Counted from the stretch's first letter, positions 45,376-53,819 are shown. The stretch: 64,000 nucleotides of DNA from Atopobiaceae bacterium (GCA_030525685.1 JAUNEG010000001.1:88475-152474), one strand, 5' to 3'. Notes: generated from the sequence alone by a model not told the origin. A program made the numbers and translations.

Positions 45376-46509
45376 ATGAAGATCGCCATCCTCGGCTACG
45401 GAACGGTCGGCTGCGGTGTCGACCAGATCATCGCCGAGCGCGTGGACGGCGTCGAGGTGACGCGCATCCTCGAGCTGCCCGACCGCCTGAGCGATCCCCG
45501 CATGACCGCGAGCTACGACGAGATCCTCGCGGACGAGGAGGTCGAGCTCGTCGTCGAGTGCATGGGCGGCGTGGAGCCGGCCCGCACCCACATCATGGCC
45601 GCCCTCGAGTCCGGGCGGCACGTGGTCACCTCCAACAAGGCCGTGGTGGCCGCCCACTTCGCCGACTTCGCTGCGGCGTCCGTCTCCTCGGGCGCCGGGC
45701 TCTTCGTCGAGGCGGCCGTCGGCGGCGGCGTCCCCTGGATCGCGAGCGTCGAGAAGATCCGTCGCATCGACGACGTCTCGTCCTTCTCGGGCATCATGAA
45801 CGGCACCACCAACTACATCGTCGACGCCATGCGCCGGCAGGGGGCCGACTTCGCCGAGGTGCTCGCCGAGGCCCAGCGCCTGGGCTACGCGGAGCGCGAC
45901 CCCTCCGCCGACATCGACGGCATCGACGTCCTCAACAAGACGATCATCTCGGCCTCCGTGGCCTTCGGCGTCGCCTGCGAGAAGGACCTGCCCGCCTCGG
46001 GCATCCGCAACCTCACGAAGGCCGACCTGGACCTCTTCGCTGGGCGCGGCCGCACGGTGAAGCTGCTCGGCCGCGGCGTGTCCGAGGGCGGGCGCTACGC
46101 GGCGGCGGTCGAGCCGGTCGCCGTCGCGGCCGACTCGCTCGAGGCCAGCGTGCCCGGCAACTTCAACCTGATCACCGCGGTCGGCGCGACCGTGGGCGAG
46201 CTCAAGTTCTACGGGCAGGGCGCGGGAAGCCTGCCCACCGGCAACGCCATCGTCCAGGACGTGCTCGACTGCGTGAGCGGCGCGCGCCGCCCCGTCTACG
46301 ACTTCACGAGCCCGCTCGCGTACGACCCCACGCTGCTGCGTGCCGACTACGTGTTCCGCACCGCGGCGGAGTTGGGTGACGCCGAGCCCTACGGTCCGGG
46401 GGCCGTGGTCGTGCGCGACCTCACGGCCGCCGGTGCGCGCGCCCTTCTCGACGAGGCGCTCGCCACCGACCCCACGACGTTCATGGCGGCGCTGGCCGTC
46501 GAAGAGTAG
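45376..46509 (+). CDS. hom: Homoserine dehydrogenase without an ACT domain
   Basis: A 377-residue enzyme that reduces aspartate semialdehyde to homoserine. NAD(P) motif GYGTVGCG, VTSNKAVVA, FVEAAVGGGVPWI, NGTTNYIVDAM and GNAIVQDVL are visible. The C-terminus stops about 50 residues short of forms with a threonine-binding ACT domain, so direct feedback inhibition by threonine may be absent. It is followed by lysC after 41 bases. Confidence 0.93.
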   Translation: MKIAILGYGTVGCGVDQIIAERVDGVEVTRILELPDRLSDPRMTASYDEILADEEVELVVECMGGVEPARTHIMAALESGRHVVTSNKAVVAAHFADFAAASVSSGAGLFVEAAVGGGVPWIASVEKIRRIDDVSSFSGIMNGTTNYIVDAMRRQGADFAEVLAEAQRLGYAERDPSADIDGIDVLNKTIISASVAFGVACEKDLPASGIRNLTKADLDLFAGRGRTVKLLGRGVSEGGRYAAAVEPVAVAADSLEASVPGNFNLITAVGATVGELKFYGQGAGSLPTGNAIVQDVLDCVSGARRPVYDFTSPLAYDPTLLRADYVFRTAAELGDAEPYGPGAVVVRDLTAAGARALLDEALATDPTTFMAALAVEE

Positions 46510-46550
46510 CACCGACACGCTGAACTACCCAGGAAGGCTGGACCCACCAC

Positions 46551-47882
46551 ATGATCAAGATCGCTAAGTTCGGCGGCTCCTCCGTCGCGTCCGCTGCGCA
46601 GTTCCGCAAGGTCAAGGACATCGTCGAGTCCGACCCCGACCGCCGCTTCGTGGTGGTCTCCGCCGCCGGCAAGCGCTTCTCGGGGGACAACAAGATCACC
46701 GACCTGCTGCTGCTCGTGAACGCGCACATCCAGTACCACGTCGACTGCACCGCCCTTCTCGCCGACATCGAGCAGCGCTTCGTCGACATCGCCGACGAGC
46801 TCGGGCTCAAGTGGCCGGTGCACGAGAAGTTCGAGCTCTTCGCCAAGAACATCAAGAAGCACTCGCCCGAGTACATCGTGGCGCGCGGCGAGTGGTTCAC
46901 CGCCCACCTCATGGCCGAGTACCTGCAGATGCCGTTCGTGGACGCCGCCGACGTGGTGGTCTTCCACCACAACGGCGAGGTCGACATGGAGCGCACCGCC
47001 GTGCGCCTGAAGGACGTGATGGTGCGCGAGGGCTCGTTCGTGCTGCCGGGCTTCTACGGCGCCACGGTGGACGGCCAGATCAAGCTCTTCCAGCGCGGCG
47101 GCGGCGACATCACGGGCGCCATCCTCGCGCGCTGCATCGACGCCGGCCTCTACGAGAACTGGACCGACGTCTCCGGCTTCCTCTCCGCCGACCCGCGCAT
47201 CGTGGAGCACCCGCGCTCCATCCGCCGCATCACCTTCGACGAGATGCGCGAGCTCTCCTACATGGGCGCCTCGGTCCTGCAGGAGGAGGCCATCTTCCCG
47301 GTGCGCGAGGTCAACATCCCCATCCAGATCAAGAACACCAACCGCCCGCAGGACGAGGGCACGATCATCCGCGAGAAGGCCCGGGCGGGCGAGGACGAGC
47401 ACCTGATCACCGGCATCGCTGGCAAGAAGGACTTCATCTCGGTCCACGTCAAGAAGGCCCACATGTCCAACGAGGTGGGCTTCGTGCGTCGCGCCCTCTC
47501 CATCCTGGAGCGCTACGGCGTCTCCGTCGAGCACATCCCCACGGGTGTGGACTCGTTCTCCGTGGTGGTGAACGGCGTTGACGTGCGCGACTCGATCTAC
47601 TCGATCGTCGCCGACATCCGCCGCGAGCTCGAGCCGGACGACATCACGATGGTGGACAAGCTCGCGCTGATCTCCGTCGTCGGCCGCAACATGTCCAAGC
47701 GCTCCGGCACCTCGGGCAAGATCTTTGGCGCGCTCGGTGAGGCCGGCGTCAACATCCGCATGATCACGCAGAGCTCGCAGGAGATCTCGATCATCCTCGG
47801 CGTCAACAACGAGGACTTCGACCGTGCCATCCAGGTGATCTACGACCGCTTCGTCCGCGACGAGATGGTCACCGCCAGCTAG
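46551..47882 (+). CDS. lysC: Aspartate kinase
   Basis: A 443-residue enzyme for the first step of the aspartate family. KFGGSSVASAAQFRKV opens the kinase domain; GFYGATVDGQIKLFQRGGGD and the TDVSGFLSADPRIV segment are substrate sites. Residues ~300-443 are paired ACT domains (VSVEHIPTGVDSFSVVV, GKIFGALGEAGVNIRMITQS) for lysine or threonine control. GAAGGCTGGA precedes ATG 46551. A REP-like palindrome follows 15 bases after its stop. Confidence 0.95.
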   Translation: MIKIAKFGGSSVASAAQFRKVKDIVESDPDRRFVVVSAAGKRFSGDNKITDLLLLVNAHIQYHVDCTALLADIEQRFVDIADELGLKWPVHEKFELFAKNIKKHSPEYIVARGEWFTAHLMAEYLQMPFVDAADVVVFHHNGEVDMERTAVRLKDVMVREGSFVLPGFYGATVDGQIKLFQRGGGDITGAILARCIDAGLYENWTDVSGFLSADPRIVEHPRSIRRITFDEMRELSYMGASVLQEEAIFPVREVNIPIQIKNTNRPQDEGTIIREKARAGEDEHLITGIAGKKDFISVHVKKAHMSNEVGFVRRALSILERYGVSVEHIPTGVDSFSVVVNGVDVRDSIYSIVADIRRELEPDDITMVDKLALISVVGRNMSKRSGTSGKIFGALGEAGVNIRMITQSSQEISIILGVNNEDFDRAIQVIYDRFVRDEMVTAS

Positions 47883-47897
47883 CTGTGAATTGGGGCC

Positions 47898-47924
47898 GTG
47901 CAAAAGTGACCGTCCCCTTTGCAC
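47898..47924. repeat. REP-like palindrome between lysC and asd
   Basis: GTGCAAAAGTGACCG then TCCCCTTTGCAC. Reversed, it reads GTGCAAAGGGGACGG then TCACTTTTGCAC, the same plan as the RAYT-linked REP (paired ends around AAAGGGGAC) but with GTGCA ends in place of GAGAC. Confidence 0.6.
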
Positions 47925-47958
47925 GCCTTGTACGACCTCTCAGCAGAAGGGAACCGCC

Positions 47959-48975
47959 ATGAGCGAGAAGACCGTTGCCATCCTCGGAGCCACCGGCGTG
48001 GTGGGCCAGCAGATGCTCCAGTGCCTCGAGGAGCGCAGCTTCCCTGTGGGCACGCTCGTGCCGCTGGCGAGCCAGCGCTCCGTCGACGCGGGCAAGACCG
48101 TGCGCTTCGCCGGCGAGGACGTCCCGGTGCGCCTGGCCGAGCCGGACGCCTTCGAGGGCGCGGACATCGTCCTCGGCGCGGCCGACGACGCCACCGCCCG
48201 CAAGCTCATGCCCGAGGCCGTGAAGCGCGGCGCCGTGTGCGTGGACAACTCGCACGCCTTCCGCATGGACGCCGACGTGCCGCTCGTCGTGCCGGAGATC
48301 AATGCCGCGGACATCGCGAGCCACCACGGCATCATCGCCAACCCCAACTGCGCCACGATCATCGGCCTCGTGCCCGTGTGGCCGCTCCACCAGCTCGCTG
48401 GCGTGACGCGCCTCGTCGTCTCCACCTACCAGGCGGCGTCGGGCGCCGGCAAGCCCGGCCTCGACGAGCTCGTGCGCGAGATCGGCTGCGTGGCGGCCGG
48501 CGAACCGGTGGGGGAGGCGGCCCCCTTCCAGTATCAGCTGGCGGAGAACCTCATCCCGCAGATCGGCGGCTTCAAGGACGAGGGCTACACCTCCGAGGAG
48601 CTCAAGATGCTCAACGAGGGCCGCAAGATCATGCACCTGCCGGAGCTCCGCGTGAACTGCACCTGCGTGCGCGTGCCCGTGGTGCGCTCGCACTCCGAGT
48701 CCATCACGGCCGAGTTCGAGCGGCCGATCTCGGTGGAGGAGGCACGCGCCGCGCTCGATGCGGAGCCGGGCGTGAAGGTCGTGGACGACCCCGCCGCGAG
48801 CCGCTATCCCATGCCGCTCGAGACCTCCGACCAGGACCTCATCTACGTCGGTCGCATCCGCCGCGACCTCTCCGCACCCGAGGGCGCAAGCGCGCTCACG
48901 TTCTGGTGCTGCGGCGACCAGATTCGCAAGGGTGCGGCGACCAACGCGGTCCAGATCGCCGAGTACCTGGTCTAG
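47959..48975 (+). CDS. asd: Aspartate-semialdehyde dehydrogenase
   Basis: A 338-residue NADPH enzyme that reduces aspartyl phosphate. GATGVVGQQM is the NADP loop, C131 in NPNCATI is the catalytic cysteine, and VVSTYQAASGAGKPG and RVPVVRSHSESI match the family. ATG 47959 with GAAGGGAA is chosen; the open frame upstream reads through the REP-like element. It completes the hom-lysC-asd group. Confidence 0.95.
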   Translation: MSEKTVAILGATGVVGQQMLQCLEERSFPVGTLVPLASQRSVDAGKTVRFAGEDVPVRLAEPDAFEGADIVLGAADDATARKLMPEAVKRGAVCVDNSHAFRMDADVPLVVPEINAADIASHHGIIANPNCATIIGLVPVWPLHQLAGVTRLVVSTYQAASGAGKPGLDELVREIGCVAAGEPVGEAAPFQYQLAENLIPQIGGFKDEGYTSEELKMLNEGRKIMHLPELRVNCTCVRVPVVRSHSESITAEFERPISVEEARAALDAEPGVKVVDDPAASRYPMPLETSDQDLIYVGRIRRDLSAPEGASALTFWCCGDQIRKGAATNAVQIAEYLV

Positions 48976-49105
48976 CGAGAGGTGCGCGGGCGAGAAGGAC
49001 GGGAAGAGCTGGAGCCAAGGGCCGAAGAGCGGCAGTCTATGAAGAATCGGTTGATGACCTTCGGGACTAGACCCCGTTCGGCAGCTGGCATAGACTTCAG
49101 TCAGC

Positions 49106-49177
49106 GGGCATATCTCGGCCCTAACGGAGAAAGTTATAAGTGGGCATATCTCGGCCCTAACGGAGAAAGTTATAAGT
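49106..49177 (+). ncRNA. Candidate type III antitoxin RNA (ToxI-like), two perfect 36-nt repeats
   Basis: A 36-base unit is repeated exactly: 49106-49141 and 49142-49177. Each unit can fold as two stems: GGGC/GCCC (106-109 with 118-121) and TAAC/GTTA (122-125 with 133-136). The first loop has TCTC and the second GAGA, which are complementary, giving a pseudoknot-like unit. A terminator follows at 49212 and a ToxN/AbiQ-like ORF at 49262. Promoter, repeats, terminator, toxin is the known layout of ToxIN loci, whose antitoxin RNAs are tandem ~34-45-nt repeats. No convincing promoter was found. Confidence 0.6.
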
Positions 49178-49211
49178 GAGCGTTTCGCCGCTCTGAGTGC
49201 GAGCGTAACAG

Positions 49212-49245
49212 CGAGGGTAGGCTCTGCCTGCCCTCGATTTGTCTA
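49212..49245 (+). terminator. Terminator between the 36-nt repeats and the toxin-like gene
   Basis: 11-bp stem CGAGGGTAGGC / GCCTGCCCTCG with one T-G pair and a TCT loop, followed by ATTTGTCTATTT. In ToxIN loci this position controls the ratio of antitoxin RNA to toxin mRNA. Confidence 0.8.
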
Positions 49246-49261
49246 TTTGGGAGGGGCTGAG

Positions 49262-49582
49262 ATGGAAGACATTGGGATCTACGAAGTGAGCGAGCGCTAT
49301 GTCGACTATCTGGCTCCCCTTGCTCCGCACCTGTTCCTCAACAAGCGGCGCGGACAGAAGTTCTCCCAGTGCACCTATGTTGACATCTCCAAGGTGGAGG
49401 ATCCCTCATATCGCTCACCGCTTCGGGCGGAGTACCGGGAGATCAGGGCTCTCTCCGGACGCATCAGGAAGAACGCACGAAACCTTTATCAGCACAAGGT
49501 CAAGAACGGAACGTCGACCCGTCTGGCGGCCCGCTGCAATGACTTCAAGGTACTTGAGACGGCTTGCAAGGAGTTCATGTAA
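49262..49582 (+). CDS. Shortened ToxN/AbiQ-like type III toxin
   Basis: A 106-residue ORF with GGAGGGG before ATG 49262. The N-terminal ~30 residues (IYEVSERYVDYLAPLAPHLF, then LNKRRGQKFS) resemble the start of ToxN/AbiQ endoribonucleases. Residues ~42-105 (DPSYRSPLRAEYREIRALSG, then RIRKNARNLYQHK and CNDFKVLETACKEF) resemble their C-terminal helices. Usual length is 160-190; about 60 central residues, including the PLTSPK-type active-site strand, are missing without loss of frame. It is therefore probably inactive, or a reduced variant. GC is lower than nearby genes, suggesting transfer. The family call is by memory of conserved patterns and needs a profile search. Confidence 0.55.
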   Translation: MEDIGIYEVSERYVDYLAPLAPHLFLNKRRGQKFSQCTYVDISKVEDPSYRSPLRAEYREIRALSGRIRKNARNLYQHKVKNGTSTRLAARCNDFKVLETACKEFM

Positions 49583-49613
49583 AACAGTGTCCGAGAAGGA
49601 CGGAGGGCTCGCA

Positions 49614-49795
49614 TGAGCGACGACATGCCCGGATGGGCCGCGCGCCCTGCCCCGGAGAGCCTGGGCCCGCGCGCCCCGTCGACCTGCCGGTCGATCTCGG
49701 CGAGCTGCTCGCGGCGCGGCGCCGGGCCGAGGGTCGCCACGCGCCGCTCGGGCGGCGCCGCGCGCCTGGCGCGAGCATCCTGAGTTCGACCCTTC
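49614..49795 (+). pseudogene. Frameshifted copy of the 68-residue protein encoded at 60680
   Basis: ATG 49614 opens MSDDMPGWAARP, close to MNNMPNWAAWGS at 60680, and the two upstream regions are alike (GGAGGGCTCGC and GGGAGGGCCCGC). After ~20 codons the match moves to another frame, where EGRHAPLGRRR parallels SRHAPVDRRR. The first frame ends at TGA 49793-49795. It is a broken paralogue. Confidence 0.5.
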
Positions 49796-49808
49796 ATCGC
49801 GGCCCCTC

Positions 49809-50130
49809 ATGCTCACGGGCGAAGCCTGCTTCCCGTGGATGTTCGAGGAGATGCCTGAGCTGTGTCCCTTCGCCGCCGCCATGGAGCGCCTCATGGAGGA
49901 CACCTCCTTTGGCAAGCTCTACGCCCTCGGTCCTTCTCGCCAACGAAACGCCGCTCCAGGCAGCCGTTTACTATGACGACCTCTACGTTGACGACACGCT
50001 CTCCCGTGTGGGCGCAAGTCATGCCTGGGTAACCAACGAGTTCGAGCACGACGGCCTCCACGGTGACCGTGTGTTCAAGCACCTCTTAGACGAGGCCCGT
50101 GACCGAGGGGACCTCAAGGGTCTGCTCTAG
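49809..50130 (+). pseudogene. 3' fragment of an alpha/beta hydrolase (proline iminopeptidase-like), frameshifted
   Basis: The frame from 49809 reads MLTGEACFPWMFEEMPELCP; near 49930 the similarity moves by one base to LLANETPLQAAVYYDDLYVD, then HAWVTNEFEHDGLHG up to TAG 50128-50130. These are the last ~110 residues of an actinobacterial proline iminopeptidase-like hydrolase, including the conserved acid/histidine end (NEFEHDG). The N-terminal two thirds with the nucleophile are absent, so it is a dead remnant. Confidence 0.6.
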
Positions 50131-50248
50131 CGCCGCGAGCACGCCCCGAGTACGCCCCGCGCCCCTTCGGCTGCCGTTGGCGGTCGCTTTGCCGCCTTCT
50201 GCCTTAGTCGTGCCTGTTCAGAGCCGCCCTGCCAGTGAACAATAAGCT

Positions 50249-50276
50249 AGAAAACGTTTTCGTACGTTTTTCGTAA
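50249..50276. promoter_or_regulatory. LacI-type operator upstream of the second LacI gene
   Basis: GAAAACGTTTTC (50250-50261) is a perfect CG-centred palindrome, followed by ACGTTTTTCGT. It probably allows the regulator at 50302 to control itself. Confidence 0.6.
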
Positions 50277-50301
50277 AGATTCGCGCAGGGGGGAGGCCAA
50301 C

Positions 50302-51330
50302 ATGCCCGTCACTATTCGCGACGTCGCCGCTGCCTCCCGCGTGTCCATTGGCACCGTCTCCCGCGCCCTGAACGACTATCCCGACGTCAGCACCGCCACG
50401 CGCGAGCGCGTTCGCTCCGTGGTGCGCGAGCTTGGCTATATGCCAAACCAGACCGCTCAGTCGCTCTCCTCCAAGCACGCCAAGGGCATCTCGCTCATCA
50501 TTTCGGGCTTCCTCGAGGACAAGGTCTTCAACGACTTTGACACCATGCTCATGCGCGGCGCTTTCCAGTTCGCCACCGAGCGCGGCATCCCACTGTCGCT
50601 CAACGTCATCAATTCCGAGCAGCAGACCGAGAAGAACTTCGAGCAGCTCTGCTTCGAGCACAACAGCTCCGGCGCGATCCTCTTTGGCCTCAAGACCGAC
50701 GACCCGTACTGCGAGTCGCTCTGCACGTCGAGCTTCCCGTGCGTCACCGTTGACGTGGAGGTTCCGGGCGAGAAGGTCGGCTGCGTGCGGCTCGACGACC
50801 GCCGTGCGGCCTTCGAGATGACGGAGCGCCTCTTTGACCTCGGGCACCGTCGCGTTGCCGTTGTGCACGGCAGCCGGAACGCCGTCGTCTCTCGCGAGCG
50901 ATTCCTCGGCATCCAGGACGCCTGTCGCGTCCGCGGCCTCGAGATCAGCCTCGACGACGTCGTCTACACCAACTTCACGCACGAGGACGCATACCTTCGC
51001 GTGGGCAACTACCTCGACCGTCACAGCTCCGGCGAGGGCGTCACCGCCTTCATTTGCATGAGTGACCTTCTTGCGCTTGGCACGATCCAGGCCATCCAGG
51101 CACGCGGGCTCTCCGTTCCGCAGGACTTCTCCGTGACGGGCTACGACGGCATCTCGCTCACCTCCTTCGTCACTCCCCAGATCACCACGGTCGACCAGAA
51201 CGTCCAGCTCAAGGGCTATGAGGCGGCGCATCTCCTCTACGACATGCTCAACGGGGAGCGGCCCGCTCAGACGATTGTTCTTCCGCACACCATCCGCATG
51301 CGCGGGAGCGTTCGCAAGATATCTCGGTAA
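50302..51330 (+). CDS. LacI-family regulator of the second sugar locus
   Basis: A 342-residue repressor. The DNA-binding domain reads VTIRDVAAASRVSIGTVSRA, then LNDYPDVSTATRERV, with a hinge at ~50-60. The sensor domain includes GHRRVAVVHGSRN and SVTGYDGISLTSFVTPQITT. ATG 50302 has GGGGGGAGG before it. Matching palindromes lie upstream of its own gene and upstream of the binding-protein gene at 51433, so it likely controls both. It is separated from that operon by a short terminator. Confidence 0.9.
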   Translation: MPVTIRDVAAASRVSIGTVSRALNDYPDVSTATRERVRSVVRELGYMPNQTAQSLSSKHAKGISLIISGFLEDKVFNDFDTMLMRGAFQFATERGIPLSLNVINSEQQTEKNFEQLCFEHNSSGAILFGLKTDDPYCESLCTSSFPCVTVDVEVPGEKVGCVRLDDRRAAFEMTERLFDLGHRRVAVVHGSRNAVVSRERFLGIQDACRVRGLEISLDDVVYTNFTHEDAYLRVGNYLDRHSSGEGVTAFICMSDLLALGTIQAIQARGLSVPQDFSVTGYDGISLTSFVTPQITTVDQNVQLKGYEAAHLLYDMLNGERPAQTIVLPHTIRMRGSVRKISR

Positions 51331-51333
51331 CGC

Positions 51334-51364
51334 GCGACCTCGCTCGGTCGCTGTCTTGTCGTTT
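51334..51364 (+). terminator. Terminator after the second LacI gene
   Basis: Short stem GCGACC/GGTCGC, 6-base loop, then TGTCTTGTCGTTT. Modest stem strength. Confidence 0.5.
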
Positions 51365-51370
51365 AAGTAG

Positions 51371-51407
51371 CAAAAACGTTTACGCAACAATAGCAAAAAC
51401 GTTTTCG
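51371..51407. promoter_or_regulatory. Two LacI-type operators before the second sugar operon
   Basis: CAAAAACGTTTACG (51371-51384) and CAAAAACGTTTTCG (51394-51407) are spaced 23 bases centre to centre, and close to the AAAACGTTTTC site upstream of the regulator. The -10/-35 boxes of this promoter are not clear and may overlap the operators. Confidence 0.65.
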
Positions 51408-51432
51408 TAAAAGGAAAGGAAGGAGAAGTACC

Positions 51433-52779
51433 ATGAGCAACATTTCGAGAAGGTCCTTTGTCGGAGCCTCTGCAGCTGTCGCTGCCGCTGTCGCGGCAGG
51501 CCTCGCTGGGTGCAACAACCCCAGCGGCGGCGGTGACGACACGCAGTCGTCGGGCGGCGTCGTGGAGATCACCATCCCGTCGTACAAGACTGGCGAGAAC
51601 GTTGGCGCGGTCTTCTTTGAGCCGCAGGTCGAGCGCTTCAACGAGAAGTACGCCGACAAGTACCACATCACGCTCGAGTCCGTTCCCCAGGACGGCTTCA
51701 ACGACCGTCTGAAGCAGCTCGCCCAGCAGAAACAGCTGCCCGTCCTCGTCCAGGGCGGCGACATCGACTGGCAGACTAACATCGCCTTCCCGCAGGGTCT
51801 TGCCTACGACATCTCCGGGTGGCTCAACGAGCACCCTGAGGTCAAGGATCTGGTTCTCGACGACGCCCTGGCCTACTGCACCAACGATGACGGCACCATC
51901 TACAGCATGCCGCTGCCCACCGTGCGTCCCACCGGCTACTACTGGAACACCGCTCTGTGGGACCCGTGGGTCGATCTCTCCACGCTCAGCATGGACGAGC
52001 TCCTCGCCGAGATTGGCGACCAGAAGATTGCCTTCTCCACCGCTGAGAACGGCTGGGTCTGCGGCCTGTTCCTCACGGCTCTCGTCGCTGCCGAGGAGGG
52101 CGGCGCCGACTGGCTGCGCGGCGGTGTCGAGGAGAAGATCGTCGACTTCAACCAGTCGGCGTTCATCTCCGCCGTCACCACGCTCCAGCAGCTCCTGCAG
52201 AACAACGCTGCCTCCAACTCCGTCGGCGCCACCTACGCCGACGCCGAGAACGCCTTCCTGAGCTCCCAGGCGGCCATCATCTCCAACGGACCGTGGATGT
52301 CCTCGAGCCTCGCGGACACCAACTCCGAGAACTGGAGCAACGGCTTTGACGGCGCCAACGTTCACGCAGCGCTCTGGCCGGGCCAGATGGGCATCGCCAA
52401 CACCTCGAGCCTGGGCGAGTGGTGGATTTCCGCTGCTGCCTCCGACGCGGAGAAGCAGCTCGCCGAGGACTTCCTCGCCTTCGTCTACAGTCCCGAGGAG
52501 ATCGAGGCCTTCCTGCTCGCCGAGGGCGGGGATGCCCCCAAACTCACCTATACCGACTCCTTCAAGGAGGAGCAGGCCAAGACGCAGACCCTCGCCGACC
52601 TCTCCGCTGACACCACGGCTGAGACCGAGTTCGTGCCGTGCATTCTCGACATGATCCCCGCGTCGGTCGCCAACAGCGACTTTGGTCGCGAGCTTCCTCA
52701 GCTCGCCAACGGCACCTACACACCCGAGCAGTTCGCCCAGGCGCTGACCGAGGCCGCCAAGGAGGCGTCGCTCACCTAG
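51433..52779 (+). CDS. Sugar ABC transporter substrate-binding lipoprotein
   Basis: A 448-residue binding protein. The signal MSNISRRSFVGASAAVAAAV has a twin-arginine motif and ends in lipobox GLAGC. Mature segments such as YSMPLPTVRPTGYYWNTALW and SSQAAIISNGPWMSSSL belong to the extracellular solute-binding family 1. GGAAGGAGAAG precedes ATG 51433. With the GH65 and GH13 enzymes downstream, the cargo is probably a disaccharide or short alpha-glucoside. Confidence 0.9.
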   Translation: MSNISRRSFVGASAAVAAAVAAGLAGCNNPSGGGDDTQSSGGVVEITIPSYKTGENVGAVFFEPQVERFNEKYADKYHITLESVPQDGFNDRLKQLAQQKQLPVLVQGGDIDWQTNIAFPQGLAYDISGWLNEHPEVKDLVLDDALAYCTNDDGTIYSMPLPTVRPTGYYWNTALWDPWVDLSTLSMDELLAEIGDQKIAFSTAENGWVCGLFLTALVAAEEGGADWLRGGVEEKIVDFNQSAFISAVTTLQQLLQNNAASNSVGATYADAENAFLSSQAAIISNGPWMSSSLADTNSENWSNGFDGANVHAALWPGQMGIANTSSLGEWWISAAASDAEKQLAEDFLAFVYSPEEIEAFLLAEGGDAPKLTYTDSFKEEQAKTQTLADLSADTTAETEFVPCILDMIPASVANSDFGRELPQLANGTYTPEQFAQALTEAAKEASLT

Positions 52780-52893
52780 GGTCCTAAGGTTCTTTCCGGC
52801 TGGAGCCGGACTCCTTTCCCCAGCGCGTGCGGCGCGGGCCATGGGAGCCTGCGCCGCACGCGCCCGCCGCGGAAACGAAAGAGGGGTGAGTCA

Positions 52894-53811
52894 ATGAAAT
52901 CCGTCGTATCTTCGCTCAAGGAACGCCGCTCACGTTCCACGTCGCTCGAGCGCAACAACTACAAGTGGGTCTACCTGTTCCTGCTGCCCACGCTCGTCGT
53001 GTTCGTGATGTTCTACGCCGCGCCGATCATCCAGGTCTTTCTCACGTCGTTCACCACGTGGAACGGCTTCACCGACCCGGTGTTCTCGGGCCTTCAGAAC
53101 TACGTGAACCTTGTCAACAGCCGCGGGTTCCTTCTCGCCATGCAGAACCTGCTCTACTGGAGCTTGCTCGCCACGTTCGTGCACGTGGGCTTCGGCGTGC
53201 TCGTCGCGTTCGTGCTGTTCCAGAAGCCTCATGGCTGGAAGCTCGCGCGCGCGGTGTTCATGATTCCCAACGTCATCAGCGCCGCCGCTTGGGCCATGAT
53301 CTATCGCTTCTTCTTCAACAACGACTTTGGCGTGCTCAACGCCGTCATCCGCTTCGTCATTCCGGACTTCACGGTGCAGTGGTTCTATGAGTCGCCCTGG
53401 GCGTTTTGGGCCGTCGCCTTCACGTGGATGTTCTACGCCGTCATCGTCACGCTCGTGGTGCTCGGCGACCTGATGAACATTCCGGCCGAGCTGGCCGAGG
53501 CCGCGCGCATCGACGGCGCGAGCGGCTGGCGGCTCATTCGCGACATCCAGCTGCCGCTCTGCCGCAGCTCCATCGGAACGAGCGTCATCGTCTCGGTCAC
53601 GGCGCGCATCGCCATGTACGAGCAGATTGCGCTCACCACGGCGGGAGGCCCGGGCAACGACACCATGAGCCTCTCGATCATGCTGGTCAACGGCATCATG
53701 GACTACCGCTACGGCTACGCCAACGCGATCGGCGTGGTCATGTTCATCATCGGACTGGTGGTGCTCGCCCTGATCAACCGGGCGTTCCGCATGGACGAGT
53801 CTGATCTTTAG
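52894..53811 (+). CDS. Sugar ABC transporter permease
   Basis: A 305-residue permease with six membrane helices and EAA loop AEAARIDGASGWRLIRDIQLP. A basic N-terminus (LKERRSRSTSLERNNYKW) precedes the first helix. GAGGGG lies before ATG 52894. It follows the binding-protein gene after 114 bases. Confidence 0.9.
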   Translation: MKSVVSSLKERRSRSTSLERNNYKWVYLFLLPTLVVFVMFYAAPIIQVFLTSFTTWNGFTDPVFSGLQNYVNLVNSRGFLLAMQNLLYWSLLATFVHVGFGVLVAFVLFQKPHGWKLARAVFMIPNVISAAAWAMIYRFFFNNDFGVLNAVIRFVIPDFTVQWFYESPWAFWAVAFTWMFYAVIVTLVVLGDLMNIPAELAEAARIDGASGWRLIRDIQLPLCRSSIGTSVIVSVTARIAMYEQIALTTAGGPGNDTMSLSIMLVNGIMDYRYGYANAIGVVMFIIGLVVLALINRAFRMDESDL

Positions 53812-53819
53812 GGGGCGCC

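Noticed and set aside
43865..45379. A 504-residue plus-strand ORF opposite thrC
   Set aside because: Antisense shadow: thrC has all catalytic motifs and the plus-strand frame has none.
48982..49179. A short ORF with a repeated peptide AYLGPNGESYK that could look like a modified-peptide precursor
   Set aside because: The peptide repeat is a by-product of the 36-nt DNA repeat, whose length is a multiple of three. There is no ribosome binding site or modifying enzyme, and the RNA structure, terminator and toxin-like gene fit an RNA antitoxin better.
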